Below, piece by piece: positions 17,285 through 25,337 of a stretch of DNA of 64,000 nucleotides. The notes under the pieces were generated by a model. It saw only the letters and a program-made list of their open reading frames with translations, ran no database searches and had not been told where the DNA came from. Location of the stretch: contig OW818639.1 in the NCBI GenBank assembly GCA_942492795.1, forward strand, positions 2,046,001 through 2,110,000. Reading direction: 5' to 3'. Position 1 is the stretch's first letter, and every line of letters starts with the position of its first letter. This DNA comes from RGIG3178 sp942492795. GTDB taxonomy: Bacteria; Bacillota; Clostridia; Christensenellales; QAND01. The position numbers were made by a program, and so were the translations under genes.

Positions 17285-18311
17285 TGATATTCTCCTTTGG
17301 CGTCACTGCTGTCTCGGTAATCTCGATCGTTCCGTCTTCTATTCCTTCTTTCACATTGCGCCAGCAAGAAGAAAGGTGGTCTTCAGAGATTTTTATTTCC
17401 GGCGGATATTCTTTCAAGCATATTTTCATACAGCTTTCGCAGCGCGGAGCGAATGGACATCCATCAGGCATGTTTAGCATATCAACAGGAGAACCATATA
17501 TCGGAATAAGCTTTTCCTTTTGATCATTTGAAATGCTCGGGATGGATCTCAACAGACCCTTCGTATATTCATGAGCAGGTTCATAAAAGATTTTATCGAT
17601 GGTACCCCGCTCGACAACCTTACCGGCGTACATGACGATGACTTCATCGCACATACCGGCAATAACGCCCAAATCATGCGTGATCATAATGATTGCCATA
17701 CCAAGCTTGTGTTGCAGATCCTGCATCAACTCAAGGATTTGCGCCTGTATCGTCACATCCAGTGCGGTCGTCGGTTCATCGGCTACTAGGATAGCCGGCT
17801 CACAGGCTAACGCTATCGCTATCATCACACGCTGACGCATACCGCCTGACAATTCAAACGGGTATTGATTGATTCGCTTGCTTGGTTCATTGATGCCAAC
17901 GAGTTCAAGCATTTCAATAGCGCGCTTCTTCGCCTCGTTATTATTTCTTCCTGTATGCAGTATAATGGATTCCATCAATTGATTCCCAATGGTGTATACG
18001 GGATTCAAACTCGTCATTGAGTCCTGAAATACGATGCCGATACGACAACCACGGATGGAACGCATCGCCTTTTCACCGATGCCTACCAATTCCTGTCCGT
18101 CAAGCTTAATGCTGCCGGAAACTATCTTTCCGGGATGCGTTAAAATTTGCATGATGGAATAAGCTGTTACGCTTTTACCTGAACCCGACTCGCCTACGAT
18201 TCCAAGAACTTTGCCGGTATCAAGATCGAAGGAGACATCGTTTACAGCCTTTACTTCCCCATCATCGGTAAAAAAGGATGTTTTTAAGTTTCTGACTTCC
18301 AACAGCGCCAT
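17277..18311 (-). CDS. oppD: Oligopeptide ABC importer ATPase
   Basis: The ATPase has 344 residues with Walker A GESGSGKSV, Q-loop IVFQDSMTSLNPV, signature LSGGMRQRVMIAIAL, Walker B LVADEPTTALDV and H-loop THDLGV. The C-terminal oligopeptide extension includes PDGCPFAPRCESCMKICLKE, again with the cysteine cluster. It starts directly after oppC, with one base to spare, and overlaps oppF. Order and spacing match a standard opp operon. Confidence 0.96.
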   Translation of the reverse strand: MALLEVRNLKTSFFTDDGEVKAVNDVSFDLDTGKVLGIVGESGSGKSVTAYSIMQILTHPGKIVSGSIKLDGQELVGIGEKAMRSIRGCRIGIVFQDSMTSLNPVYTIGNQLMESIILHTGRNNNEAKKRAIEMLELVGINEPSKRINQYPFELSGGMRQRVMIAIALACEPAILVADEPTTALDVTIQAQILELMQDLQHKLGMAIIMITHDLGVIAGMCDEVIVMYAGKVVERGTIDKIFYEPAHEYTKGLLRSIPSISNDQKEKLIPIYGSPVDMLNMPDGCPFAPRCESCMKICLKEYPPEIKISEDHLSSCWRNVKEGIEDGTIEITETAVTPKENINE

Positions 18312-19385
18312 TTAGTCCACCTTTTGCAGCTTCGGATCAAATGCATCTCTTAAGCCGTTTCCCAATAGATTGATTGATAGGATAATCAAGAAAATCGTAA
18401 GTGCCGGAATAAGCAACAGATACGGTCTGGTTGTCATCTCGCTTCGGGCAACAGCGGCAAGTGAACCCAAACTCGGCATGGGAATCGTAACGCCAAGGCC
18501 CAGAAAGCTTAAAAAACTCTCGGTAAAAATGGCAGCCGGTATCTGCAATGCCGCTGAAATAAAGATAACCGATATACTATTCGGAAGCATGTGCTTTCTG
18601 ATGATATGACCGGCCTTGGCGCCCATTGACTTGGATGCCAGCACGAACTCCTGTTCCTTGATAGAGAGAACCTGCCCCCTGACCAAGCGCGCCATGCCCA
18701 CCCAGTAGAGCAAGGCAAACACAAGGAAGATGCTTACCATGCCGGGACCGAGCCTGGCAACCGCTGTACCAGCCAATGCCCCGTTCATAAGAAGATCTTT
18801 AATGGATACCGAAAGCAGGATGATGATGAGCATATCGGGGAGCGCATATATGATATCCACAATCCTCATCATAACAAGATCCACTTTTCCGCCAAAGTAT
18901 CCCGATACTGCGCCATAGACCATTCCGATAACAACCACAATGACTGCAGCAATGATTCCAACAACCAACGATATCCTTGTGCCGTAGATGACGCGCGCCG
19001 CATAATCCCGTCCCAAATCATCCGTACCCAGGATATGAGGAAACACCTTTTGCCCTGATTGAATGGCCGCCTGCTCCTTATCGCTGTATTCAAATGGCGT
19101 CAAATACGCTGTGCTGATACTGTCTTTATTGGCGCTCGTCGTAAAATAGTCATACGGATAGAACATCGGCACAATAAAGGCAATAAGCATGATAGCGACG
19201 ATGACAAACAAACATAGCATCGCTATTTTATTTTTGCGTAGCTTTCTCATGCCATCCTTAAAAAAGGTGGTGCTTTCGCGCATTCTGTCCTGTTGTGCTT
19301 TTTCCTCATCGTTTGCCTTTTCGAATTTGCTCAGATCCAGCTGCATGCTGAGGATTTGCTTTTTTGGATACTCGTTGTTTGCCAT
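18312..19385 (-). CDS. oppC: Oligopeptide ABC importer permease
   Basis: I start at the ATG at 19385 (357 residues), which has GTGGGG upstream; a start overlapping the oppB stop at about 19400 is also possible. The N-terminus has a long cytosolic tail of about 60 residues (DLSKFEKANDEEKAQQDRM) before the first helix, usual for OppC. The periplasmic-side loop region HILGTDDLGRDYAARVIYG and the coupling motif EFVLASKSMGAKAGHIIRKHMLPN with the EAA loop are characteristic. Six hydrophobic segments follow. It pairs with OppB to form the channel. Confidence 0.95.
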   Translation of the reverse strand: MANNEYPKKQILSMQLDLSKFEKANDEEKAQQDRMRESTTFFKDGMRKLRKNKIAMLCLFVIVAIMLIAFIVPMFYPYDYFTTSANKDSISTAYLTPFEYSDKEQAAIQSGQKVFPHILGTDDLGRDYAARVIYGTRISLVVGIIAAVIVVVIGMVYGAVSGYFGGKVDLVMMRIVDIIYALPDMLIIILLSVSIKDLLMNGALAGTAVARLGPGMVSIFLVFALLYWVGMARLVRGQVLSIKEQEFVLASKSMGAKAGHIIRKHMLPNSISVIFISAALQIPAAIFTESFLSFLGLGVTIPMPSLGSLAAVARSEMTTRPYLLLIPALTIFLIILSINLLGNGLRDAFDPKLQKVD

Positions 19386-19399
19386 ATCATTACCCCACA

Positions 19400-20326
19400 T
19401 CAAGAGAAATCAATTCTCTTATCGAGAACTTTGTACAGGATGTCACAAATCAGGTTCATTACGATCATTAGGATTGCTAGGAAAATAGTGGTCCCCATGA
19501 TCAGTGGATAGTCATTATTCATAATACTGTTGACGAAGTGTTTTCCTAACCCTGCAACAGAGAAAATCCTTTCCACAACTACGCTGCCTGTTACGATATA
19601 CGCAAGCATCGGCCCAATATACGTGACAACCGGCGTTATGGCATTTTTCATGGCATGTTTGAACAACACCTTCGTTTTTGACACGCCCTTTGCATTTGCT
19701 GTGCGGATATAATCCTGCCCTAGGACGTCAAGCATCGAAGAGCGCATCAGTCTGGTTATATAAGCGGCGGGATATAACATCAATGCAAATATCGGCATGA
19801 CAAGACCGCCCGGCGCATCGCCAGTTGTCGGAAATATTGGTAACCAAACACCAAACGTCCATAAAAGCAAAACACCAATGACAAACGATGGCAGAGATAC
19901 CGAAGCGGTTGTAAATACCAATATTACCTTATCCACAAATGAATTTCGTTTAATAGATGCAACCGCACCTAAAAATATACCTACAACAATTGCTATTCCG
20001 GCAGCCCAGAGGCCAAGCTCCATACTGGTTTTGAATCCATTCATGATCAGTGACATAACCGTTCTGCCACGGTAGTACATCGACTCACCAAAGTCAAGCG
20101 TTGCAGCGTTGCCCAAATATATCACATATTGCTGAATCAACGGTTTATCCAAGCCATATTTCGCATTGAGCTGTTGCATGACAGCCGGCGTGATGGCCTT
20201 TTCTGTAACAAAAGGACTGGACGGCACCGCGTGCATGATAAAAAAAGTGATCGTAATAATTAAAAATATAGCAAATACTGAGAGTAGTATTCTCTTTGAT
20301 ATATATCTAAACATCTTCAAGCCCAT
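19400..20326 (-). CDS. oppB: Oligopeptide ABC importer permease
   Basis: The permease has 308 residues and six hydrophobic helices. It shows the OppB/DppB pattern: KRILLSVFAIFLIITITFF at the start, KYGLDKPLIQQYVIYLGN, and the coupling loop DYIRTANAKGVSKTKVLFKHAMKNA. A GGAGG site lies 13 bases before the chosen ATG, which is rather far; the ATG at residue 5 is even farther. It is the first gene of the opp operon. Upstream lie about 740 bases without a clear gene. Confidence 0.94.
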   Translation of the reverse strand: MGLKMFRYISKRILLSVFAIFLIITITFFIMHAVPSSPFVTEKAITPAVMQQLNAKYGLDKPLIQQYVIYLGNAATLDFGESMYYRGRTVMSLIMNGFKTSMELGLWAAGIAIVVGIFLGAVASIKRNSFVDKVILVFTTASVSLPSFVIGVLLLWTFGVWLPIFPTTGDAPGGLVMPIFALMLYPAAYITRLMRSSMLDVLGQDYIRTANAKGVSKTKVLFKHAMKNAITPVVTYIGPMLAYIVTGSVVVERIFSVAGLGKHFVNSIMNNDYPLIMGTTIFLAILMIVMNLICDILYKVLDKRIDFS

Positions 20327-21069
20327 GATTTGCAGTATACCTCCATTATATTCCGCCTTATATCCAACAATTTCTCATTCATGACTGCCTTCAATCTTCC
20401 CCTTTACTACGATAAAGGACAAAAGATAAACTCTGACGACATGGTCAGAGTTTGTAGAGAGAATCCTTTTACCTATATTCAGTGATGTTATACCAATAAT
20501 ATCTAGAAGCACCATATTGAAACAGGTGAATGATTGCATGCTTATTCCCAAAATCATATTCTGCCAGGTTATGCATTATCATTGCTCCGCTTCTCTGCAT
20601 CTAAATTATTATGATTTTATCAATTAATATAACCAATTGTCAAGGGTTCATTAGCATGCATAAATTCCCATTCGATTTATATTCGCAATTGTTATCTATC
20701 ATTATATTATTTATATTTATATTTTGAATGTATATAAATCGCATACTCGATGGAATTCGACAAATGATAGAAGATGTAACACGCAGTTCCATACAGGAAC
20801 GAGAAAATCCAGTACAAACAGGCTTCTGTGATGAAGACGAGGGGTTTAATATTCTTTCCTCCCCCTGATATCCGGCAATGAGCGTTGTTATCCAGAACCA
20901 AGAACCCGTAATATTAGGATTGCCATGGTTTCTCTCCTTTTATACGAACATGGCTTTGGTCTTTTGACTGTACAACTTTTAGAAGGCTCCCAAACTTGGT
21001 TTTCATACAAATCATAGATTAAGAGGCCTTGGATATATATCTAATCTTCTATACACATAATTTTGTGGT
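20327..21069. other. Long intergenic region: one perfect hairpin and a decayed reading frame
   Basis: These 743 AT-rich bases carry no intact gene I can defend. There is a perfect 10-bp inverted repeat (20428-20453). A strong ribosome site, AAAGGAG, sits before an ATG (about 20925, minus strand) that opens only a 12-codon frame. Beyond it, two other frames on the same strand encode hydrophobic segments, including LYGTACYIFYHLS, which together look like a frameshifted membrane protein. Confidence 0.5.
20428..20453 (-). repeat. Perfect inverted repeat (10-bp arms)
   Basis: AAACTCTGAC and GTCAGAGTTT flank the loop GACATG. Downstream on the minus strand the sequence is T-rich (ATCTTTTG) but without a clean T tract, so it may be a weak terminator or an operator. 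Confidence 0.6.
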
Positions 21070-22110
21070 TTATTGAATGTAATTCTTAAATCCTGAACTG
21101 TATACTATTCTACCGTCAGTGAGTACCCATAACGCCTCTGTGTCGGGCAATTGCTCAATAAAAGCTTTTCCCTTCTCTAAAGGCATACAAAATATTGCTG
21201 TAGAGAGAGCATCCGCAAGTCCTGAATCCGGGCATACAATAGTGACTGCTGTAATATACTCCGGCGGGAAAAGCGTTGCCGGATCGATAATATGGCTGTA
21301 TTGCTTTGCGTTTACAGTGTAGTACCGTTCGTAGCTACCGCTGGTGACAACCGAATTGTTGGCGATCTCCACGATTACAAGGCTTTCACCGTTATCGGAA
21401 TTGGGATCCTGAATGCCTACGTTCCACTTGTCGGTTGTACCTGCCTCTTTATAACCAATGGCTCTTACGTTTCCACCGACGCTAACAAGCGCAGAACCAT
21501 ATCCTTTTTGTTCCGCATGACGGCAAATTTGTTCAACAGCGTATCCTTTCCCGATGGCTCCAACATCCAAGCTCATCTTCGAATCGGCTAAAAATACGGT
21601 GGAGTTTGCTGCGTCGATCACTACATCATTGATGTCTATATGCAATTCTGCTTCCTTAAGCATCTTGATCGGCGGCAATGTTGCATTATCCGGGTCTTCT
21701 CGTCCTTCTTCGCGATAAGCATGCCAAAGTTTCAATACCGCACCAAAAGCGACATTGAGCTTGCCCTCCGTGGATTTGTAGAGATCTTTGGCAAGCAATA
21801 ACAAATCGATGATACGCTTATCCACCTTAACCGGCGCAATACCCGCATTGTCATTGATTGTCTTGATATTGTTGATTCCTTCATAATCATGATAAATATC
21901 ATATAACTGGTGATATTCCTTCAAATCGTCGTAAATGGATTGCGAGAATTTGGTAAACTCTTGCTTATCAGGCATATAAGCCACGATCTTTGTAATTGTA
22001 TCGAAGAGCACCAAAAACTCGGCCTCGAAGCGCGTTTTGGCTTTGTTGCAGGAGAGCATATTGAAAAGCAATAATAAAGTCAAAGCGATGACTGCGAGTC
22101 GTTTGCGCAT
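21070..22110 (-). CDS. ApbE-family FAD:protein FMN transferase, lipoprotein (FmnB-like)
   Basis: The protein has 346 residues. A signal peptide ends at a lipobox (MLSC, Cys21), which places the enzyme outside the membrane. The ApbE domain follows, with FDTITKIVAY, the flavin-site motif SLDVGAIGKGYAVEQI, LVSVGGNVRAIG, SHIIDPATLFPP and the metal-binding region ADALSTAIFCMP. ApbE enzymes link FMN from FAD to a Ser or Thr of extracellular flavoproteins. It is the last gene of the EET-like cluster, directly after the duplicated lipoprotein that is its likely substrate. A terminator-like hairpin between the two genes would lower its expression relative to that substrate. Confidence 0.94.
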   Translation of the reverse strand: MRKRLAVIALTLLLLFNMLSCNKAKTRFEAEFLVLFDTITKIVAYMPDKQEFTKFSQSIYDDLKEYHQLYDIYHDYEGINNIKTINDNAGIAPVKVDKRIIDLLLLAKDLYKSTEGKLNVAFGAVLKLWHAYREEGREDPDNATLPPIKMLKEAELHIDINDVVIDAANSTVFLADSKMSLDVGAIGKGYAVEQICRHAEQKGYGSALVSVGGNVRAIGYKEAGTTDKWNVGIQDPNSDNGESLVIVEIANNSVVTSGSYERYYTVNAKQYSHIIDPATLFPPEYITAVTIVCPDSGLADALSTAIFCMPLEKGKAFIEQLPDTEALWVLTDGRIVYSSGFKNYIQ

Positions 22111-22122
22111 GGTATCCCCTGT

Positions 22123-22151
22123 AAAAAGAGAGGCGGCGGAACCGCCTCTCT
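22123..22151 (-). terminator. Terminator between the PplA-like gene and apbE
   Basis: AGAGAGGCGG (22127-22136) and CCGCCTCTCT (22142-22151) form a perfect stem, followed by five T on the minus strand. It lies in the 68-base gap and probably lets only part of the transcripts reach apbE. Confidence 0.82.
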
Positions 22152-22178
22152 TCTATATGCCCTTCGGTCTATTTTATA

Positions 22179-23177
22179 CTATTTAGCGTTTGCCTTACTC
22201 TTTTCGATGATTTTGATGAAATCGCTTACGTGGATTGTAACAGAACTGGTCAGTTCCGCAATGGTAGCTTTTCCATCGGCGGTCATCGCAATACCCTTGA
22301 CCTGATCCACCGTCTTTCCCAATACATAAGCCGCGAACGAGGCAGCCTGCTCGTTCCATTCCTTTTTGATGGTAGAGACTTTACCCATGCCATAGGCCGT
22401 TCCCAATTCATTTTTCGTCTGGGGCGCGACTTTCAGGTCGGTTGTAATTTTGCCGGTTTTATCGAACTTGACATCTGTTACGGATGCGTCGATTATGCAG
22501 CTGGTAATTTTGCCGGTTGCGTCATAAGTCGTAGCGGTATAGTAGCTATATGCTTGTCCCACACCGTCTGCGTCGCCTGCATCTTTGGATTTATTAATCG
22601 TTGTCGAAATTCCAAGTCCCAGCGTATCTCCTGCTTTGGCGCCCGAATCCTTCGCAGATGCTGCGGCTTTCTCAATGCCCTTGATGAAATCAGTCACATG
22701 AATCGTGACGGAAGACTTCAGATCGGTGCCGGTCGGAACTCCTTCCGAACTGACAGCAATACCCTTAACCTCGCTTACCGTTTTGCCCACAACATAGGCG
22801 GCAAACGCGTTTGCTTGCTCATTCCATTCCTTCTTAATCGAAGAGGCCTTGCCCATCCCGTAGGCTGCTCCCAATTCCTGCTTCGTCTGAACTTTGGTAT
22901 CCAACGCAGTGGTAAGCTTGCCCTCTTTGGAGAAATTGATCTTTGTTTGAACCATGTCAATGGTGCAACGTTCAATTTTGCCATTCGCAGCTACCGTAAG
23001 GCCGATCACTGTAGAATTGACCTGCACTTGCCCGTCCGCGTCCCCCGCATCCTTCGAGCTTGAAACGGAAATAATCACTGCTAGTCCCGTCTTGATGGCC
23101 GCTTTCGTAGTTCCGCATCCGACTGCCGTTGGAAGAATGATTGCCAACGCCACCAATAGTGCCAGTAACTTTTTCAT
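22179..23177 (-). CDS. Duplicated flavoprotein-like lipoprotein (PplA-like, probable FMN acceptor)
   Basis: The protein has 332 residues from the ATG at 23177 (GAGAGGG upstream). A signal peptide ends in a lipobox (AVGC, Cys21). The mature part is two copies of a domain of about 145 residues (roughly 28-172 and 184-328) sharing SKDAGDADG, the QTK-ELG-AYGMGK segment, SIKKEWNEQA-FAAYV-GKTV and the ending SSVTIHV-DFI. This ending sits where FMN_bind proteins carry the flavinylation motif D-x-x-[ST]-G-A-[ST]; here it reads DLKSSVT (Thr158) and ELTSSVT (Thr314). With ApbE next door, a surface lipoprotein carrying two covalent FMN groups, like Listeria PplA, is the best reading. Covalent flavin is inferred, not seen. 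Confidence 0.8.
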   Translation of the reverse strand: MKKLLALLVALAIILPTAVGCGTTKAAIKTGLAVIISVSSSKDAGDADGQVQVNSTVIGLTVAANGKIERCTIDMVQTKINFSKEGKLTTALDTKVQTKQELGAAYGMGKASSIKKEWNEQANAFAAYVVGKTVSEVKGIAVSSEGVPTGTDLKSSVTIHVTDFIKGIEKAAASAKDSGAKAGDTLGLGISTTINKSKDAGDADGVGQAYSYYTATTYDATGKITSCIIDASVTDVKFDKTGKITTDLKVAPQTKNELGTAYGMGKVSTIKKEWNEQAASFAAYVLGKTVDQVKGIAMTADGKATIAELTSSVTIHVSDFIKIIEKSKANAK

Positions 23178-23205
23178 TAAATTCCCTCTCTTCTGTCTTA
23201 TTATG

Positions 23206-23454
23206 TTAATCCGATATTGTAATAATACCGGCATAACAGTCTGAAATAGCTTTGCCGTCGCATCCCTGTAAAATTTTTCTATGATGTGAAACCGGGATAT
23301 CCATCCGCTGTTTCATACCGGAACAAAGGATGTTGATGGCTTTGAACGATCCGATATTATGAATCTTTGCTCCTGAAGTGCAAACAGAAGCAATGCTAGA
23401 AAGCAGACGGTGAGAGTCTTCGCAATGATCAGGATATCGCTTTATAAACATCAT
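23206..23454 (-). CDS. Small HPr-like protein without the phosphorylated histidine motif
   Basis: The protein has 82 residues and starts in an ATGA overlap with the prenyltransferase gene, so it is a real operon member. By eye its middle and C-terminus follow the HPr fold pattern: helix LLSSIASVCTSG, strand AKIHNIG, then SFKAINILCSGMKQRMDIPV (compare the HPr KSI..ll.lg segment) and GCDGKAISDCYAGI (compare G.DE..A...I). The GLHARP motif with the catalytic His is replaced by RYPDHCEDSH. It has five cysteines and no signal peptide. I do not know its function; a degenerate HPr-like regulator or scaffold in the redox operon is possible. The fold assignment is moderate to weak. Confidence 0.6.
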   Translation of the reverse strand: MMFIKRYPDHCEDSHRLLSSIASVCTSGAKIHNIGSFKAINILCSGMKQRMDIPVSHHRKILQGCDGKAISDCYAGIITISD

Positions 23455-24359
23455 GCACTCCCTCCGGTAAACCCGCTTATGGATATAAGAACCGTCATAG
23501 CGCCGTTGATGATGATATAGTTCCGGATGGATACAATGAAGGTATGCTGTTTATCCTGCTTTTGAAGGAATACCTTGATGTTGTTTCGGACTGCTTTCCA
23601 CGTCAGAAGAAAGACCAGGCATACCGGTGAGAGGATACGCAGCAGCACCATGAGGATGACATCGACATAGCACAGATAATACAATCCGGCAAACAGCTGC
23701 AGCGAGGAGGATCCCAAATAGTACGGCAGCGTGTAGCGCTTGACAAGAATATCCTGTTGTACATCGCAGATATTGTTTGCGAGCATGATGTTTGCCGTGG
23801 TAAATGCGGGAATCGCGCAGAATAGACCAAGATGGATCATTCCCCGGATATTGACGGAAAGGTCGATCGTGCCACTGCCCAAAGACAGCGAAAGATACGC
23901 ACCTGTCGGGCTGTTGATGTACAGGAGTAAGAATGGAATCATGATACCGTAAAAGATCCCGGAGAGTATCTCGCCAAAAGGCGTTCTTGAGATCGGTACC
24001 GGTCCGTAGGTATAGAGAATTCCGCAACCAAAGCAGAACAAGCCGCCAATCAAAACAACGGCATCTGTCAGCACAACCAAATATATGCCGTTTAGCACGC
24101 TAAACGCGAGAAGCAAGAAGATAATTGCCTTTGCGGTACCGCGCTTGTATCGCAAGCCCTGAGCGTTGTGTCTGCTGTCGATATAGTTGTTGATGGCAGT
24201 CGTCGCAAGGTCGAATGAAATCATGGAGAAAAAAAAGACAGAAGTAGCGATCCAATGGATCGGCTGCCGTCGGACAAAAAGAAAAGCTGCCGTCATAAAA
24301 AACGGGAAAACGCTCGTTATTTTTGTTTTGAGCTCAACAAAGTCAAAGAATCGCTCCAT
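23451..24359 (-). CDS. UbiA/MenA-family prenyltransferase (DmkA-like)
   Basis: The enzyme has 302 residues and about eight hydrophobic helices. The two Asp-rich motifs of the family appear as AINNYIDSRHNAQG and ANNICDVQQD. Such enzymes attach a polyprenyl chain to 1,4-dihydroxy-2-naphthoate to form demethylmenaquinone. The gene lies nine bases after a polyprenyl diphosphate synthase gene and overlaps the small HPr-like gene. No other menaquinone gene is in the window, so the aromatic precursor must be made elsewhere or taken up. In EET loci the second, dedicated MenA (DmkA) makes the quinone used by Ndh2; the context here supports that role. Confidence 0.9.
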   Translation of the reverse strand: MERFFDFVELKTKITSVFPFFMTAAFLFVRRQPIHWIATSVFFFSMISFDLATTAINNYIDSRHNAQGLRYKRGTAKAIIFLLLAFSVLNGIYLVVLTDAVVLIGGLFCFGCGILYTYGPVPISRTPFGEILSGIFYGIMIPFLLLYINSPTGAYLSLSLGSGTIDLSVNIRGMIHLGLFCAIPAFTTANIMLANNICDVQQDILVKRYTLPYYLGSSSLQLFAGLYYLCYVDVILMVLLRILSPVCLVFLLTWKAVRNNIKVFLQKQDKQHTFIVSIRNYIIINGAMTVLISISGFTGGSA

Positions 24360-24368
24360 TCTTTCCCC

Positions 24369-25337
24369 TTACAGCTGCATTGATTTATCGAGGATCCCAA
24401 GGATCCGTGTACGTTTGTCTTCCGCCATATCCAGCATTGATGCAATGCGAAGAGCCTTTTGATAAAATTTTTCCGCAACGGAATGCGCATAGGACAGTCC
24501 GTTCAAATCCCGCACCGATTTGTTGAGCTGCTGTCTGGTTACTCTTCCAGATTGCAATTTCATTTTGAAAAAGACGGAGCCTTGCAGCGCATGAATGAGC
24601 GGCAGTGTAATGACATTCTGTTCATAATCGGATCGCACGGTTTTCTTTGCCGCTTCCCGTGACGATTCGAAGTCGTTGCAATCGTCCTTTATTTGGAAGA
24701 TCATGCCCGTATACCAGCCAAGCCGCTTATACTGTTTTGCTTCGGCAGCAGTGCAACCGCCCAAAAACGCGCCTAAATAAAACGAAAACTCAAACAGCGC
24801 GGCGGTTTTTCCCGAGATAATCTTCAGGTACTGTATTTCGGAAAGATCCAAATCACCGGAATGGATGTGCTGGCTCAATTCTCCGATGCATATCTGCGCC
24901 ACATAATCCGGCATCTCCAAGTTTTCATAGTCCTTTTTGTCGGTGGCCGAAGCCGCCAGGGTAAGCGCAACGCTAAGCAAATAATCGCCACAGATAACGG
25001 CGGTCCTTTTGCCATACTTCTTTTGCAGCGTCGGGATGCCTCTGCGGATGTCCGCATTGTCGATAACGTCATCATGCACAAGCGTTGCTAAGTGCAATAT
25101 CTCCGTAGCAGCGGCAAATTTTACTGCGTCTTGTTTGATTCGCTCCTGCTTATCCATTGAAGCGCAAAGCAAAGCGATGGCACGTATATGCTTGCCTTGC
25201 GCTCCGAGCAAATGCTGCGTATATTGCCGGACGATGACAGGCGCAGACGACAAAACACGTACGATCTCGTCTTTGGTTGATTCATACGCAGTTTCGAATC
25301 CCATAAGGCATTCTTTTTTTTCGATTGCTTCAATCAT
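24369..25337 (-). CDS. Polyprenyl diphosphate synthase (DmkB-like)
   Basis: The protein has 322 residues from the ATG at 25337, which overlaps the end of the dehydrogenase gene by eight bases; a start at 25304 is also possible. It has the first Asp-rich motif HDDVIDNADIRRG and the second as IKDDCNDF, a DDxxD variant, with KTAALFEFSFYLGA between them. It is the catalytic (component II) type of trans-prenyltransferase, making the C30-C40 side chain for a quinone. The next gene transfers that chain to the naphthoquinone ring. The upstream in-frame extension inside the dehydrogenase gene is not coding for this protein. Confidence 0.93.
   Translation of the reverse strand: MIEAIEKKECLMGFETAYESTKDEIVRVLSSAPVIVRQYTQHLLGAQGKHIRAIALLCASMDKQERIKQDAVKFAAATEILHLATLVHDDVIDNADIRRGIPTLQKKYGKRTAVICGDYLLSVALTLAASATDKKDYENLEMPDYVAQICIGELSQHIHSGDLDLSEIQYLKIISGKTAALFEFSFYLGAFLGGCTAAEAKQYKRLGWYTGMIFQIKDDCNDFESSREAAKKTVRSDYEQNVITLPLIHALQGSVFFKMKLQSGRVTRQQLNKSVRDLNGLSYAHSVAEKFYQKALRIASMLDMAEDKRTRILGILDKSMQL

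Noticed and set aside
20375..20557. A 60-codon minus-strand frame
   Set aside because: It spans the perfect inverted repeat and has no ribosome site; I treat it as non-coding.
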